From contig NZ_CP108381.1 in the NCBI RefSeq assembly GCF_035956715.1, forward strand, positions 1,054,001-1,118,000: a DNA stretch of 64,000 nucleotides, in the 5' to 3' direction. Positions within the stretch are counted from its first letter, which is position 1; each line of letters opens with the position of its first letter. The notes beneath the pieces are model-generated. The model searched no databases and had not been told where the DNA came from. It was given only the letters and a program-made list of their open reading frames with translations. The stretch comes from Nocardia sp. NBC_01329. GTDB taxonomy: Bacteria > Actinomycetota > Actinomycetes > Mycobacteriales > Mycobacteriaceae. Positions 37,562 to 46,730 of the stretch are shown here, piece after piece. The translations under genes were made by a program, and so were the position numbers.

Positions 37562-38056
37562 TCAAGCTCGGGCGAAGGCGAGGGTTTCCCCGGCCACGCC
37601 GTGCAACCAGAGGGCGTTGCAGGTGGTGGCCAGTTCGGATAGCCCATCTTCGATGGTGGCGAAGACATTTCCCGGGACCCAGCCGAGGTCGCCGTTGATG
37701 AGCAGATTGTTGCGGCCGTAGAAGAGCGCGAGATCGGTGGCGCCCTGATCGTGGTGGGCGGTCGATCCCGGTTCGTACCCGTAGGCGGGGTTGCCTATCT
37801 CCCACGGTTCGAAATCGAACAGGCAGACATCACCCGGAATGGGTGTGACCGTGGGGTTCTCCCGGTGCGGGGCGCCCGGGATCCGGGGCACCAGGGTGTA
37901 CAACTCGTTGCGGGCGTACTTTGCGTGGAAGGCATCGCCTTCCTGGGGAAGGGCTTCCCACACCGCGGCGCAGGTACGCGGCGCCTCGTCGTCGAGCAGC
38001 CGCGCGCGGCAGGTGATTCCGGATTTGGTGAGGGTGATCGTGATATAGCGCGCCAT
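37562..38056 (-). CDS. DUF3830 family protein
   Basis: Protein of 164 residues beginning MARYITITLTKSGITCRARL, with LLDDEAPRTCAAVWEALP, the PGDVCLFD strand, and YGRNNLLINGDLGWVPGN, all typical of DUF3830, a cyclophilin-like fold of unknown function that tends to sit in amino-acid or pyrimidine catabolic clusters with amidohydrolases and racemase-fold proteins. ATG 38056 is preferred over a TTG one codon upstream. It lies 86 bases after the aminotransferase gene on the same strand and is probably cotranscribed with it. Confidence 0.8.
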   Translation of the reverse strand: MARYITITLTKSGITCRARLLDDEAPRTCAAVWEALPQEGDAFHAKYARNELYTLVPRIPGAPHRENPTVTPIPGDVCLFDFEPWEIGNPAYGYEPGSTAHHDQGATDLALFYGRNNLLINGDLGWVPGNVFATIEDGLSELATTCNALWLHGVAGETLAFARA

Positions 38057-38142
38057 CAATCCGTCCTGAGGGTCGTAACGGGCGGGACCGGCTGTGTCCG
38101 CCGGTGATATCGGCGGTGTCGCCGGGTGGATCGCAGGAGCGG

Positions 38143-39390
38143 TCAGAGGCCCAGTTCGCCGAGCACCTCGGACCAGATGGTCAGTGCGTCGGTGATCTGG
38201 TCCTCGGAGACGATGAGCGGCGGGATCATCCGCACCACGTTCATATGGGCACCGCAGGTCAGCAGCAGCAGGCTCTTCTCGGCCGCGAGTTGCTGGGCGG
38301 CGGTGGCGGTCTCCCGGTCGGGCGTGCCGTCGGGGGTGGTGAACTCCGCGCCCACCAGCAGACCCAGACCCCGGACATCGCCGATGGCTTTGGATTCGGC
38401 CGCTCGCACCCCGGCCAGCAGTTGGTCGCCGCGGACCGCCGCGTTCTGGACGAGGCCTTCTGATTCGATCACGTCGAGGGTGGCCAGCGCGGCGGCGCAG
38501 GCCACGGCGTTACCGCCGTAGGTACCGCCCTGCGATCCGGGCCAGGCGCGACCCATGAGTTCGGCGGAGGCGGCGATGCCGGAGATGGGGAAACCGCTGG
38601 CCAGGCCTTTCGCCATGGTGATCACATCGGGCCGGACATCGAAATGCTGGTGGCCGAAGAACTTTCCGGTGCGGCCGAATCCGGTCTGGATCTCGTCGAA
38701 GATCAGCAGGATGCCGTACCGGTCGGCGCGTTCGCGCAGCCCTTGGAAGAACTCCCGGTTGCCCGGGATGTAGCCGCCCTCGCCGAGTACCGGTTCGACG
38801 ATGAACGCCGCCGTTTCCGCGGGCGAGGTGAGGGTGGCGAAGATGTAGTCGAGCTCGCGCAGCGCGAAGGCGGTGGCCTCGGCCTCGGTCCAGCCGTACC
38901 GGAAAGCGGTGGGGAAGGGGGCGACGTGCACGCCGGGCATCAGCGGGCTGAAACCGGCGGAGAACCGGGTCCCGGACGTGGTCATGGTCGCGGCGGCGAC
39001 GGTGCGGCCGTGGAAGCCGCCGTGGAAGACGATCACATTGGGGCGCCCGGTCGCCTGCCGGGCCAGCCGCAGCGCGGCTTCCACGGCCTCACTGCCGGAA
39101 TTGGCGTAGAACACCGAATCCAGCCCCTCGGGCAGGACGGTGCCCAGGCGCTCGGTCAGTTCCAGCATCGGCCGGTGCATCACGGTCGTGTATTGGCCGT
39201 GGATCAGCTTGCCGACCTGTTCCTGCGCCGCGGCGACCACCCGGGGATGGCAGTGACCGGTACTGGTGACGCCGATACCGGCGGTGAAGTCGAGAAAGCG
39301 ACGGCCTTCGACGTCGTAGAGGTAGCAGCCGGCGCCGTGATCGACGGTGACCGGGGTGGCCTGCTTCAGGATCGGGGAAAGTTCGGCCAT
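38143..39390 (-). CDS. Class III PLP-dependent aminotransferase
   Basis: Aminotransferase of 415 residues in the 4-aminobutyrate/ornithine group, moving an amino group from a terminal or beta position to 2-oxoglutarate or pyruvate. Features are FLDFTAGIGVTSTGHCHP near residue 33, NSGSEAVEAALRLAR at 97-111, the FHGGFHGRT phosphate region, FDEIQTGFGR at 231-240 and the PLP lysine K261 in MAKGLASGFP. GGGAGG precedes ATG 39390. Its promoter region holds the second copy of the GntR operator, linking it to the divergent isomerase and dehydrogenase operons. Exact amino donor unknown. Confidence 0.9.
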   Translation of the reverse strand: MAELSPILKQATPVTVDHGAGCYLYDVEGRRFLDFTAGIGVTSTGHCHPRVVAAAQEQVGKLIHGQYTTVMHRPMLELTERLGTVLPEGLDSVFYANSGSEAVEAALRLARQATGRPNVIVFHGGFHGRTVAAATMTTSGTRFSAGFSPLMPGVHVAPFPTAFRYGWTEAEATAFALRELDYIFATLTSPAETAAFIVEPVLGEGGYIPGNREFFQGLRERADRYGILLIFDEIQTGFGRTGKFFGHQHFDVRPDVITMAKGLASGFPISGIAASAELMGRAWPGSQGGTYGGNAVACAAALATLDVIESEGLVQNAAVRGDQLLAGVRAAESKAIGDVRGLGLLVGAEFTTPDGTPDRETATAAQQLAAEKSLLLLTCGAHMNVVRMIPPLIVSEDQITDALTIWSEVLGELGL

Positions 39391-39473
39391 GATGTTCCGC
39401 CTCCCGGGAGGGTCGGTGCGGCGCGCCGGACCGACGGGTGTGCGAGGCCGAGTGATAGCCACTCGGGAATTGT

Positions 39474-39488
39474 CGGATTGTTGACAAT
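39474..39488. promoter_or_regulatory. Second copy of the GntR operator
   Basis: CGGATTGTTGACAAT, identical over 15 bases to 35035-35049, 84 bases upstream of the aminotransferase ATG. A further half-site ATTGTC lies at 39469-39474. Confidence 0.68.
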
Positions 39489-39736
39489 ATGAATAGCACG
39501 ACAAGCGGGTCCCCGGCAATGGTTGTGCCCAGTTGTCTGCGAGCCTCGGAGCAACCCGCGCCATCCGGCGGGGCCGCCGGTGCTCGGGTAGCCGCGCTCA
39601 GCAGGGTCGGCCGGAGTTGCCGCAATGGAAATACGCCCGGGGGATTACGCCTGACGGATACTGCCAATCGGCCGTCCGGGCCGGCGTTGTAGGTGGCCGC
39701 GACGGTGTCCGTGTGACCGCCCGGTGCCGGCGCGGG
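39489..39736. other. Non-coding gap between the island and mntR
   Basis: About 250 bases without a supportable gene. A plus-strand frame of 67 codons starts right after the operator at ATG 39489 but has no ribosome site and a random-looking Ser/Gly/Ala/Arg composition. I see no other structure here. Confidence 0.5.
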
Positions 39737-40480
39737 TCAGTCCCGGAGCCAGATGGCCTCGGCGGCGATGCTGCCGAGGTCGGTGAGGGTTTCCTCGCGC
39801 CCGATCCGCACCGCGATAGTGCCCGCGAAATCGCGGCGCTCCACCACCACGATCACCGTGTCCAAGGCGATGCCCACCGAATCGAAATACCGCAGCATCT
39901 CCGGATCGGAATCGGAGATCCGGGCCACCCGGCCGGACTCGCCGGCTTCGAAATCGATCAATCGGCGCGCCGGTGGCGTCGGTACGGCACCGTCCACCGA
40001 CGGAATCGGATCACCGTGCGGATCGCGGTCCGGAAACCCGAGTTTCGCGTCGATCCGCGCCATCAGCAGATCCGAGACCGCGTGCTCCAGGATCTCCGCC
40101 TCGTCGTGCACCTCGTCCCAGCCGTAACCCAGCTCGCTCACCAGGAAGGTCTCGATCAAACGGTGCCGCCGCACCATCGCGATGGCGGCCCGGCGGCCCT
40201 CCTCGGTCAACGTGATCGAGCCGTAGCGGGCGTGTTCCACCAGACCCTGGTCCGATAATTTGCGTACCGCCTCCGATACCGTGGAGGCGGAGACGCCGAT
40301 CCGCTCGGCGAGCAGTTTGGTGCTCACCCGCTCCTGCGACCACTCCTGGGCCGTCCAGATGACTTTCAGATAGTCCTGGGCCACCGACGACAGTCCCGGA
40401 GCGACCGATTCCGCGGTATCGGCGAGGTCCCGTCGGGTGGCGATATCTCGTTTTCCGGGCACGATCACGAGCTTAGGCAT
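39737..40480 (-). CDS. mntR: DtxR/MntR-family metal-dependent regulator
   Basis: Manganese- or iron-sensing repressor of 247 residues, matching mycobacterial SirR/MntR (Rv2788) closely through VAQDYLKVIWTAQEWSQE, AERIGVSASTVSEAVRKLSDQGLV and the dimerisation/metal region HRLIETFLVSELGYGWDEVHDEAE (shortened). A C-terminal FeoA/SH3-like domain follows. Metal ligands include H-x3-E-like residues in EILEHAVSD. ATG 40480 gives a 25-residue N-terminal extension beyond the mycobacterial start; a later start would be possible but no better ribosome site is seen. It is divergent from ribF. Confidence 0.88.
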   Translation of the reverse strand: MPKLVIVPGKRDIATRRDLADTAESVAPGLSSVAQDYLKVIWTAQEWSQERVSTKLLAERIGVSASTVSEAVRKLSDQGLVEHARYGSITLTEEGRRAAIAMVRRHRLIETFLVSELGYGWDEVHDEAEILEHAVSDLLMARIDAKLGFPDRDPHGDPIPSVDGAVPTPPARRLIDFEAGESGRVARISDSDPEMLRYFDSVGIALDTVIVVVERRDFAGTIAVRIGREETLTDLGSIAAEAIWLRD

Positions 40481-40655
40481 TTCCGCGGCGATCCACCTAG
40501 ACAGCGCCGCCGGGCACAGCCCGCCCGCAACCGGTGCCCGGCCGGGGGATGCCGCGTACACCGATGGCGTCGCCTCCGGGAAACCCGGTGTTCGTCCCGG
40601 CGTTGTGTAGTCGAACACCGGTCGCACCCGAATACGGGATGGGCGCATGTTTGCG

Positions 40656-40661
40656 TAGGCT
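40656..40661 (+). promoter_or_regulatory. -10 hexamer for leaderless ribF mRNA
   Basis: TAGGCT, eight bases before GTG 40670; fixes the start just before VQRWRSLDDVP. Confidence 0.55.
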
Positions 40662-40669
40662 TGGCGTCT

Positions 40670-41635
40670 GTGCAGAGGTGGCGAAGTCTCGACGACGTAC
40701 CCGCGGACTGGGGGCGGTGCGTTCTCACGATCGGCGTGTTCGACGGTGTTCATCGCGGGCATGCGCAGTTGATCAGCCGGGCGGTGAAGTCCGCTGCCGA
40801 GCGTGATGTCCCGGTAGTGCTGATGACTTTCGATCCGCATCCGATGGAGGTGATCCGGCCCGGATCGCACCCCGCGCAGCTGACCACACTCACCCGCCGT
40901 GCCGAGTTGGCCGAGGAGCTGGGTGTGGACGTCTTCTGCGTCATGCCGTTCACCCATGACTTCATGAAGCTCACCCCGGGTGAGTACGTCCACGATCTGC
41001 TGGTCGAGCGGTTGCACGTCAGCGAGGTGGTGGTCGGCGACAATTTCACCTTCGGTAAGAAAGCCGCGGGCACCGTGGGCACCATGCGCGATCTCGGCGG
41101 CCGGTTCGGTTTCGAGGTCGACGCGGTGACGCTGCTGGGCGAGCACGCCGTCACCTTCTCCTCCACCTACATCCGGGCGTGCGTGGATGCCGGCGATATG
41201 GCCGCCGCCGCCGACGCACTGGGTCGCCCGCACCGGGTCGAGGGTGTGGTCGTGCGCGGTGACGGCCGCGGCCGCACGCTGGGCTTCCCGACGGCCAATG
41301 TCGCGCCACCCATGCATGCCGCCATTCCGGCGGACGGGGTCTACGCGGGATGGTTCACTGTGCTGGGACCCGGCCCCACCATCGGAACCGTGACTCCGGG
41401 GGAGCCGGTGATGGCCGCGATCTCGGTCGGTACCAACCCGACCTTCTCCGGGCGGGCGCGGACCGTCGAGGCCTATGTCCTGGACCGGGAGGCCGACCTG
41501 TACGGCCAGCATGTGGCCGTAGATTTCGTGGACCATCTGCGGGGTATGCGGAAATTCGATTCGGTCGACGAACTGGTCGCGGTCATGGGCCGGGACGTGG
41601 ACACGACCCGGAAGATCCTCGGTTCGGGCAGCTGA
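40670..41635 (+). CDS. ribF: Bifunctional riboflavin kinase / FAD synthetase
   Basis: Enzyme of 321 residues that phosphorylates riboflavin to FMN and adenylates FMN to FAD. The N-terminal nucleotidyltransferase domain has IGVFDGVHRGHAQL near residue 21 and VVGDNFTFGKKAAG near 121; the C-terminal kinase domain has GRGRTLGFPTANV near residue 202 and SVGTNPTFSG. The start is GTG 40670, defined by the -10 box and homology. rpsO follows downstream with its own promoter, the usual order in this phylum. Confidence 0.95.
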   Translation: MQRWRSLDDVPADWGRCVLTIGVFDGVHRGHAQLISRAVKSAAERDVPVVLMTFDPHPMEVIRPGSHPAQLTTLTRRAELAEELGVDVFCVMPFTHDFMKLTPGEYVHDLLVERLHVSEVVVGDNFTFGKKAAGTVGTMRDLGGRFGFEVDAVTLLGEHAVTFSSTYIRACVDAGDMAAAADALGRPHRVEGVVVRGDGRGRTLGFPTANVAPPMHAAIPADGVYAGWFTVLGPGPTIGTVTPGEPVMAAISVGTNPTFSGRARTVEAYVLDREADLYGQHVAVDFVDHLRGMRKFDSVDELVAVMGRDVDTTRKILGSGS

Positions 41636-41669
41636 TCCGCCCCGTGCGGGAGTGGGCCGACCGTTCGGG

Positions 41670-41675
41670 TAAGGT
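41670..41675 (+). promoter_or_regulatory. Candidate -10 for rpsO with a long leader
   Basis: TAAGGT about 144 bases before the rpsO ATG, giving a leader of around 136 bases. A leader of this size could hold an S15 autoregulatory RNA, but no known fold can be confirmed by eye. Confidence 0.35.
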
Positions 41676-41818
41676 TTCCCGTCGGGTCTGCTGCGGTCCG
41701 CGGCGGCGCCCATCCCGGATTTCCGGCCGAACTGTCCGATATGCGCCTTCGGCGACCATCGGATGGTGCGGTCAGCGGGTCTTTGCGCGCGGAACTGAGA
41801 AACAGGAGTGGATGCCCC

Positions 41819-42088
41819 ATGGCGCTGACCACCGAACAGAAGAAGACCATTCTCACGGAGTACGGTCTGCACGAGACCGATACCGGTTCGCCGGAGGCGC
41901 AGATCGCGCTGCTGACCAAGCGGATCTCCGATATCACCGAGCACCTCAAGGTGCACAAGCACGATCATCACACCCGCCACGGGCTGATGGCGCTGATCGG
42001 TCGCCGCAAGCGGCTGTCGAAGTACCTGCAGAACAACGACATCAACCGCTACCGCAGCCTGATCGAACGCCTCGGCCTGCGGCGCTGA
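41819..42088 (+). CDS. rpsO: 30S ribosomal protein S15
   Basis: S15, 89 residues, the standard length, binds the central domain of 16S rRNA early in 30S assembly. The sequence [19 protein letters not shown], then [16 protein letters not shown] and [17 protein letters not shown] is canonical. CAGGAG precedes ATG 41819 by about 9 bases. A hairpin with a short T-run follows before pnp, which is the usual neighbour. Confidence 0.97.
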   Translation: MALTTEQKKTILTEYGLHETDTGSPEAQIALLTKRISDITEHLKVHKHDHHTRHGLMALIGRRKRLSKYLQNNDINRYRSLIERLGLRR

Positions 42089-42126
42089 TCTCGAACACGC
42101 CCGGTCCCACGAGCCGGGCGGTACGT

Positions 42127-42166
42127 ATGCCGACGGGGCGCATACAATCGCCTCGTCGGCATTTTC
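42127..42166 (+). terminator. Intrinsic terminator after rpsO
   Basis: Stem ATGCCGACG/CGTCGGCAT (42127-42135 with 42154-42162), extended internally by GGCG/CGCC and followed by TTTTCG. It can separate rpsO from pnp while letting some read-through occur. Confidence 0.75.
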
Positions 42167-42482
42167 GTGTACCGGGGGTCTCCCGGGCACGGAACGACAG
42201 AACCAGCCGTGCACACCCGCGCTCGTGGCGTCGGTCTTCGGTAGTGGCTTTTCGGCCCGGTCGTGATGCGCCGGAGAGCTTCGATCGATGACCGCCTCCG
42301 CGTCGCCGGCTCCAAGGGGAGCTCGGCCGGGTGTACGCGCCGCAGCACGAATACGGCTACCGCTGACCCCTCGGTCACCGCGGTTCCGCCGACGCGCCGC
42401 GTTCGAACCTGGTACGGCTGACACAGTCGGATCGCGCCACCGGGCGCTGTATCCGGCGAGACGAGAGGTTGAGAACAGAGAA
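42167..42482 (+). other. Leader region of pnp
   Basis: About 315 bases without a gene. The pnp frame is open back to ATG 42288 but that stretch is Arg/Ala-rich and unconserved. PNPase leaders are often autoregulated through RNA processing; I see no clear hairpin to assign. Confidence 0.4.
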
Positions 42483-44780
42483 ATGCCAGAAACGATTGAA
42501 CGCTCGAAGAGCTCGGCCATCGAGGTAGAACCGGGTGTTTTCGAATCCGTCGCGCTGATCGACAACGGCGCGTTCGGCACCCGCACGGTTCGCTTCGAAA
42601 CGGGCCGGCTCGCGAAACAAGCCGCCGGATCGGTTGTCGCCTACCTGGACGACGAGACCATGCTGCTGTCGGCGACCACCGCCGGTAAGCACCCCAAGGA
42701 ACAGTTCGATTTCTTCCCGCTGACCGTCGATGTCGAGGAGCGGATGTACGCGGCGGGCCGGATCCCCGGTTCGTTCTTCCGCCGCGAGGGCCGTCCTTCC
42801 ACCGATGCGATCCTCACCTGCCGCCTGATCGACCGGCCGCTGCGCCCGTCGTTCGTCGACGGCCTGCGCAACGAGATCCAGGTCGTGGTGACCGTGCTGA
42901 GCCTGGATCCCCAGGATCTCTACGACGTGGTCGCCATCAACGCGGCCTCGGCATCCACCCAGATCTCGGGCCTGCCGTTCTCCGGCCCGGTCGGTGGCGT
43001 GCGGGTCGCCCTGATCAACGATCCCGCGGCGGGCACCGCCGCAGGTGGTCAATGGGTCGCCTTCCCGACCGTCGAACAGCTGGAGAAGGCTGTTTTCGAC
43101 ATGGTCGTGGCCGGCCGGGTCACCGAGACCGGTGATGTCGCGATCATGATGGTCGAGGCCGAGGCCACCGACAACGTGATCGAACTGATCGACGGTGGTG
43201 CGCAGGCGCCGACCGAGGCCGTGGTCGCCGAAGGTCTGGAGGCCGCCAAGCCCTTCATCGCGCGGCTGTGCCGGGCGCAGCAGGATCTGGCCGAACTCGC
43301 GGCCAAGCCCACCGAGGAATTCCCGCTGTTCCCGCCGTACGCCGACGATGCGTACACCGCCGTCGAGGATGCCGCGAAGACGCCGCTGTCGGAAGCGCTG
43401 GGTATCGCCGGTAAACAGGAGCGCGACGAGAAGATCGACGAGATCAAACTCGAGGTGCTGTCCCGGCTGGGCGAGTCGTTCGAGGGCCGTGAGAAAGAAC
43501 TCGGCGCCGCGTTCCGCTCGGTCACCAAGAAACTGGTCCGGCAGCGCATCCTCACCGACGGATTCCGGATCGACGGCCGTGGTCTGGCCGATATCCGGGC
43601 GCTGTCGGCCGAGGTCGCCGTGGTACCGCGGGCGCACGGTTCCGCGTTGTTCGAGCGGGGCGAAACCCAGATCATGGGTGTGACCACCCTCGATATGGTC
43701 AAGATGGCGCAGCAGGTCGATTCGCTCGGCCCGGAAACCTCCAAGCGCTATATGCACCACTACAACTTCCCGCCGTTCTCCACCGGCGAGACCGGTCGTG
43801 TCGGTTCGCCGAAGCGCCGGGAGATCGGCCACGGTGCGCTGGCCGAGCGGGCACTGATCCCGGTGCTGCCGAGTCAGGAAGAGTTCCCTTACGCGATCCG
43901 GCAGGTGTCGGAGGCGCTGAGCTCCAACGGCTCCACCTCGATGGGCTCGGTCTGCGCCTCGACCCTGTCGCTGCTCAATGCCGGTGTGCCGCTGAAGGCG
44001 CCGGTCGCGGGTATCGCCATGGGCCTGGTGTCGGACACCGTCACCGATGAGGCCGGCGCGCAGGAGGTCCGCTATGTGGCGCTGACCGATATCCTCGGCG
44101 CTGAGGACGCGTTCGGCGATATGGACTTCAAGGTCGCCGGCACCCGGGGCTTCGTGACCGCCCTGCAGCTGGACACCAAGCTCGACGGAATCCCCTCGCA
44201 GGTGCTCGCCGGCGCCCTGAGCCAGGCACACGACGCCCGCACCACCATCCTGGACGTGATGGCCGAGGCCATCGCCACCCCGGACGAGATGAGCCCGTAC
44301 GCGCCGCGCGTCACCGCGATCAAGATCCCGGTCGACAAGATCGGCGAGGTCATCGGGCCCAAGGGCAAGATGATCAACCAGATCACCGAGGACACCGGCG
44401 CCAACATCTCCATCGAGGACGACGGCACCGTGTTCGTCGGGGCCACCGACGGCCCGTCGGCGCAGGCGGCGATCGACGCGATCAACGCGATCGCCAACCC
44501 GCAGCTGCCCAAGGTCGGCGAGCGGTTCCTCGGCACGGTCGTCAAGACCACGGCGTTCGGTGCGTTCGTCTCGCTGCTGCCCGGTCGCGACGGTCTGGTG
44601 CACATCTCCAAGCTGGGCAACGGCAAGCGCGTGGCCAAGGTCGAGGATGTGGTGAACGTCGGCGACAAACTGCGGGTGGAGATCGCCGATATCGACAACC
44701 GCGGCAAGATCTCGCTGGTCCCCGTCGACGAGAGCGCCGACGAGGCGCCCGCCGATGCGGATGCGGCGGCGACCGAGTAG
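42483..44780 (+). CDS. pnp: Polyribonucleotide nucleotidyltransferase (PNPase)
   Basis: PNPase (GpsI), 765 residues, a phosphorolytic 3'-5' exoribonuclease that can also polymerise NDPs. Two RNase PH domains (the second near 375-590 with [15 protein letters not shown] and [12 protein letters not shown]), then KH ([20 protein letters not shown] near 620) and S1 ([20 protein letters not shown] near 685). ATG 42483 begins [20 protein letters not shown]; there is only a weak purine-rich ribosome site. A strong GC hairpin lies just after the stop and overlaps the start of pepR. Confidence 0.96.
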   Translation: MPETIERSKSSAIEVEPGVFESVALIDNGAFGTRTVRFETGRLAKQAAGSVVAYLDDETMLLSATTAGKHPKEQFDFFPLTVDVEERMYAAGRIPGSFFRREGRPSTDAILTCRLIDRPLRPSFVDGLRNEIQVVVTVLSLDPQDLYDVVAINAASASTQISGLPFSGPVGGVRVALINDPAAGTAAGGQWVAFPTVEQLEKAVFDMVVAGRVTETGDVAIMMVEAEATDNVIELIDGGAQAPTEAVVAEGLEAAKPFIARLCRAQQDLAELAAKPTEEFPLFPPYADDAYTAVEDAAKTPLSEALGIAGKQERDEKIDEIKLEVLSRLGESFEGREKELGAAFRSVTKKLVRQRILTDGFRIDGRGLADIRALSAEVAVVPRAHGSALFERGETQIMGVTTLDMVKMAQQVDSLGPETSKRYMHHYNFPPFSTGETGRVGSPKRREIGHGALAERALIPVLPSQEEFPYAIRQVSEALSSNGSTSMGSVCASTLSLLNAGVPLKAPVAGIAMGLVSDTVTDEAGAQEVRYVALTDILGAEDAFGDMDFKVAGTRGFVTALQLDTKLDGIPSQVLAGALSQAHDARTTILDVMAEAIATPDEMSPYAPRVTAIKIPVDKIGEVIGPKGKMINQITEDTGANISIEDDGTVFVGATDGPSAQAAIDAINAIANPQLPKVGERFLGTVVKTTAFGAFVSLLPGRDGLVHISKLGNGKRVAKVEDVVNVGDKLRVEIADIDNRGKISLVPVDESADEAPADADAAATE

Positions 44781-44790
44781 TACTGGTCGT

Positions 44791-46170
44791 GTGACGGAGC
44801 AGAAAACGACGGCCCCCCTGCGCCCGAGTGGGCAGGGGGGTTCGTCATCGGCGTGGCGGATCGGCGAAACGGTCGATATCGACAACGGAGTGCGGCGCAC
44901 CGTCCTGCCCGGTGGTCTGCGCGTGGTGACCGAACACGTTCCCGGCGTGCGTTCGGCCTCCGTCGGGGTCTGGGTGGGGGTGGGCTCTCGCGACGAGGGC
45001 CCGACTGTCGCCGGGGCCGCGCATTTCCTGGAGCATCTGCTGTTCAAGGCGACGCCGACCCGCTCGGCCCTGGATATCGCCGAGGCCATGGACTCGGTCG
45101 GTGGCGAGTTGAACGCATTCACCGCCAAGGAACAGACCTGCTACTACGCGCATGTGGTGGACGAGGATCTGCCGCTGGCGGTGGATCTGGTCACCGATGT
45201 CGTGCTCAACGGGTTGTGCCGGGCGATCGATGTCGATGTGGAGCGCCAGGTCGTCCTGGAGGAGATCGCGATGCGCGACGACGATCCGGAGGATCTCGTC
45301 GGTGACGCCTTTCTCACCGCGCTGTTCGGCGGGCATCCGATCGGCCGGCCGATCATCGGATCGGTGGAATCCATCGAGGGGATGCGGGCGAGTCAGCTGC
45401 GGTCTTTCCATCAGCGCCGCTATACCCCTGACCGGATGGTCGTCGCGGTGGCGGGCAATATCGAACACGAGCACACGGTGGAACTGGTGCACCGGGCGGT
45501 CGCCGATCGACTCGACCCGGGCGCACTGCCCGCGCCGCGGCGCGAGGGTCGTTTCCGCACTCGGGAGGAGCCGCGGCTGACCTGGTCCAACCGGGACAGC
45601 GAACAGGCGCATCTGGTGTTCGGGGTGCGAGCCTACGGGCGGCACGAAGGACAGCTGCGGTGGCCCCTGTCGGTACTCAACACGGTGGTCGGCGGTGGCC
45701 TGAGTTCCCGCCTGTTCCAGCGGATCAGGGAGGAACGCGGGCTCGCCTACTCGGTGTACTCGAGTGTGGACACGTTCGCCGATACCGGCGCGTTCTCGGT
45801 GTACCTGGGTTGCCAGCCGGAGAACCTCGGGGAGGTGGCGACGCTGGCCCGCGGGGTCTTGGAAGAGGTCGCCGCAGACGGCATCACCGACGCCGAATGC
45901 GCCCGGGCCAAGGGTTCGCTGCGTGGCGGGCTGGTGCTGGGGCTGGAGGATTCGGCGTCCCGGATGAACCGGATCGGCCGCAGCGAATTGAGCTACGGCA
46001 ACCATCGTAGTGTTTCCGAGACCCTGGCCAGGATCGATGCGGTGACCACCGAGGAGGTCGGCGAAATCGCGGCGGCGTTGCTGTCCCGGCCGTTCGCGGC
46101 TTCGGTCGCGGGGCCGTATCAGCGCGTGCGCGATCTCCCGGCGCCGGTGCGCCGGCTCGCCGCGAGCTGA
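44791..46170 (+). CDS. M16-family zinc metallopeptidase (PepR-like processing protease)
   Basis: Pitrilysin-type peptidase of 459 residues with the inverted zinc motif HFLEH (H78, E81, H82) and downstream glutamates in VLEEIAMRDDDPED near residue 155. The C-terminal half has GGGLSSRLFQRIREERGLAYSVYS (shortened) typical of mitochondrial-processing-peptidase-like proteins. It matches Rv2782c (pepR), always after pnp. GTG 44791 starts 10 bases after pnp ends; homology proper begins around residue 32 (NGVRRTVLPGGLRVVTEHV), so a later start cannot be excluded. Confidence 0.88.
   Translation: MTEQKTTAPLRPSGQGGSSSAWRIGETVDIDNGVRRTVLPGGLRVVTEHVPGVRSASVGVWVGVGSRDEGPTVAGAAHFLEHLLFKATPTRSALDIAEAMDSVGGELNAFTAKEQTCYYAHVVDEDLPLAVDLVTDVVLNGLCRAIDVDVERQVVLEEIAMRDDDPEDLVGDAFLTALFGGHPIGRPIIGSVESIEGMRASQLRSFHQRRYTPDRMVVAVAGNIEHEHTVELVHRAVADRLDPGALPAPRREGRFRTREEPRLTWSNRDSEQAHLVFGVRAYGRHEGQLRWPLSVLNTVVGGGLSSRLFQRIREERGLAYSVYSSVDTFADTGAFSVYLGCQPENLGEVATLARGVLEEVAADGITDAECARAKGSLRGGLVLGLEDSASRMNRIGRSELSYGNHRSVSETLARIDAVTTEEVGEIAAALLSRPFAASVAGPYQRVRDLPAPVRRLAAS
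44813..44840 (+). terminator. GC-rich hairpin at the pnp-pepR junction
   Basis: Nine perfect pairs (44813-44821 with 44832-44840, CCCCCCTGC/GCAGGGGGG), a 10-base loop and then TTCG. It sits after the pnp stop but inside the first codons of pepR, so it may act as an attenuator or as a pnp terminator. Confidence 0.55.
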
Positions 46171-46298
46171 TCCGGACGGAAGCGGCCCGCCGGCGGATCG
46201 GTGGGCCGCGGTGAGCCATCGGCCGATCGTCGTCGATGAGCTCCGGAGGCACGTGGGCCGGCAGTAGGAGATATCCGGCTCGCGGCGCGCGCGGACGG

Positions 46299-46640
46299 TC
46301 AGTCGCCCCGTTCCGGGGTCGCGCGGTTGGCGGCGCCGACCACCGAGTCCAGGAGACCCGGCAGGACATAGTCCAGATCGGCGGTGCGAAGGCGTAGGTG
46401 GGTCTGCCCATCGATCATCAGCCGGTCGATCACGCCCGCTTCGCGCAGCACCTTGAAATGGTGAGTGGCGGTCGATTTGTTGATGACCTCGTAGAGGGCG
46501 GCGCAGCGCACGGCCTCGGCAGCGTTGTGCAGGCGGCGGACCATTTCGAGGCGTATCGGGTCCTGGAGCGCGGCCAGGACCACAGGTAGGGGGGCCACCG
46601 GGGGGTGCGGAGTGTCTGTGGTGGGTGTGGTCTGCGTCAT
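46299..46640 (-). CDS. ArsR-family winged-helix regulator
   Basis: Small repressor of 113 residues with the wHTH between about residues 20 and 85: LPVVLAALQDPIRLEMVRRL, INKSTATHHFKVLREAGVIDR. No cysteine or histidine pair typical of metal sensing at helix alpha-3 is obvious, so it may respond to a non-metal signal. ATG 46640 is preferred over ATG 46667, because the latter falls inside the palindrome GATGATCATC that probably serves as operator. It is divergent from the MFS gene it presumably regulates. Confidence 0.82.
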   Translation of the reverse strand: MTQTTPTTDTPHPPVAPLPVVLAALQDPIRLEMVRRLHNAAEAVRCAALYEVINKSTATHHFKVLREAGVIDRLMIDGQTHLRLRTADLDYVLPGLLDSVVGAANRATPERGD

Positions 46641-46658
46641 GATCCGCTCGTCAGGTTT

Positions 46659-46668
46659 GATGATCATC
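46659..46668. promoter_or_regulatory. Palindrome in the arsR-MFS divergent promoter
   Basis: GATGATCATC is a perfect 10-bp palindrome, flanked by TTT and GAA, between the two starts. Further TTCGATCAACG-like sequence lies closer to the MFS gene. Confidence 0.45.
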
Positions 46669-46730
46669 GAACCTCGGTTAGGCTCGATCCAGTTCGATCA
46701 ACGTCAAACTTACCTGTTTCGGGGGTTCTC

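Noticed and set aside
39489..39692. 67-codon frame immediately after the second GntR operator
   Set aside because: No ribosome site or promoter geometry, random composition, and it lies against the direction of the regulated aminotransferase gene.
40481..42586. Long minus-strand frame continuous with mntR, spanning ribF and rpsO
   Set aside because: Only its C-terminal 247 codons (mntR) have domain sequence; the rest is antisense to ribF and rpsO.
42375..45128. Open frame of about 917 codons antisense to pnp
   Set aside because: Codon-position GC of pnp keeps this frame open; the translation is a His/Gln/Gly/Asp-rich shadow without recognisable domains.
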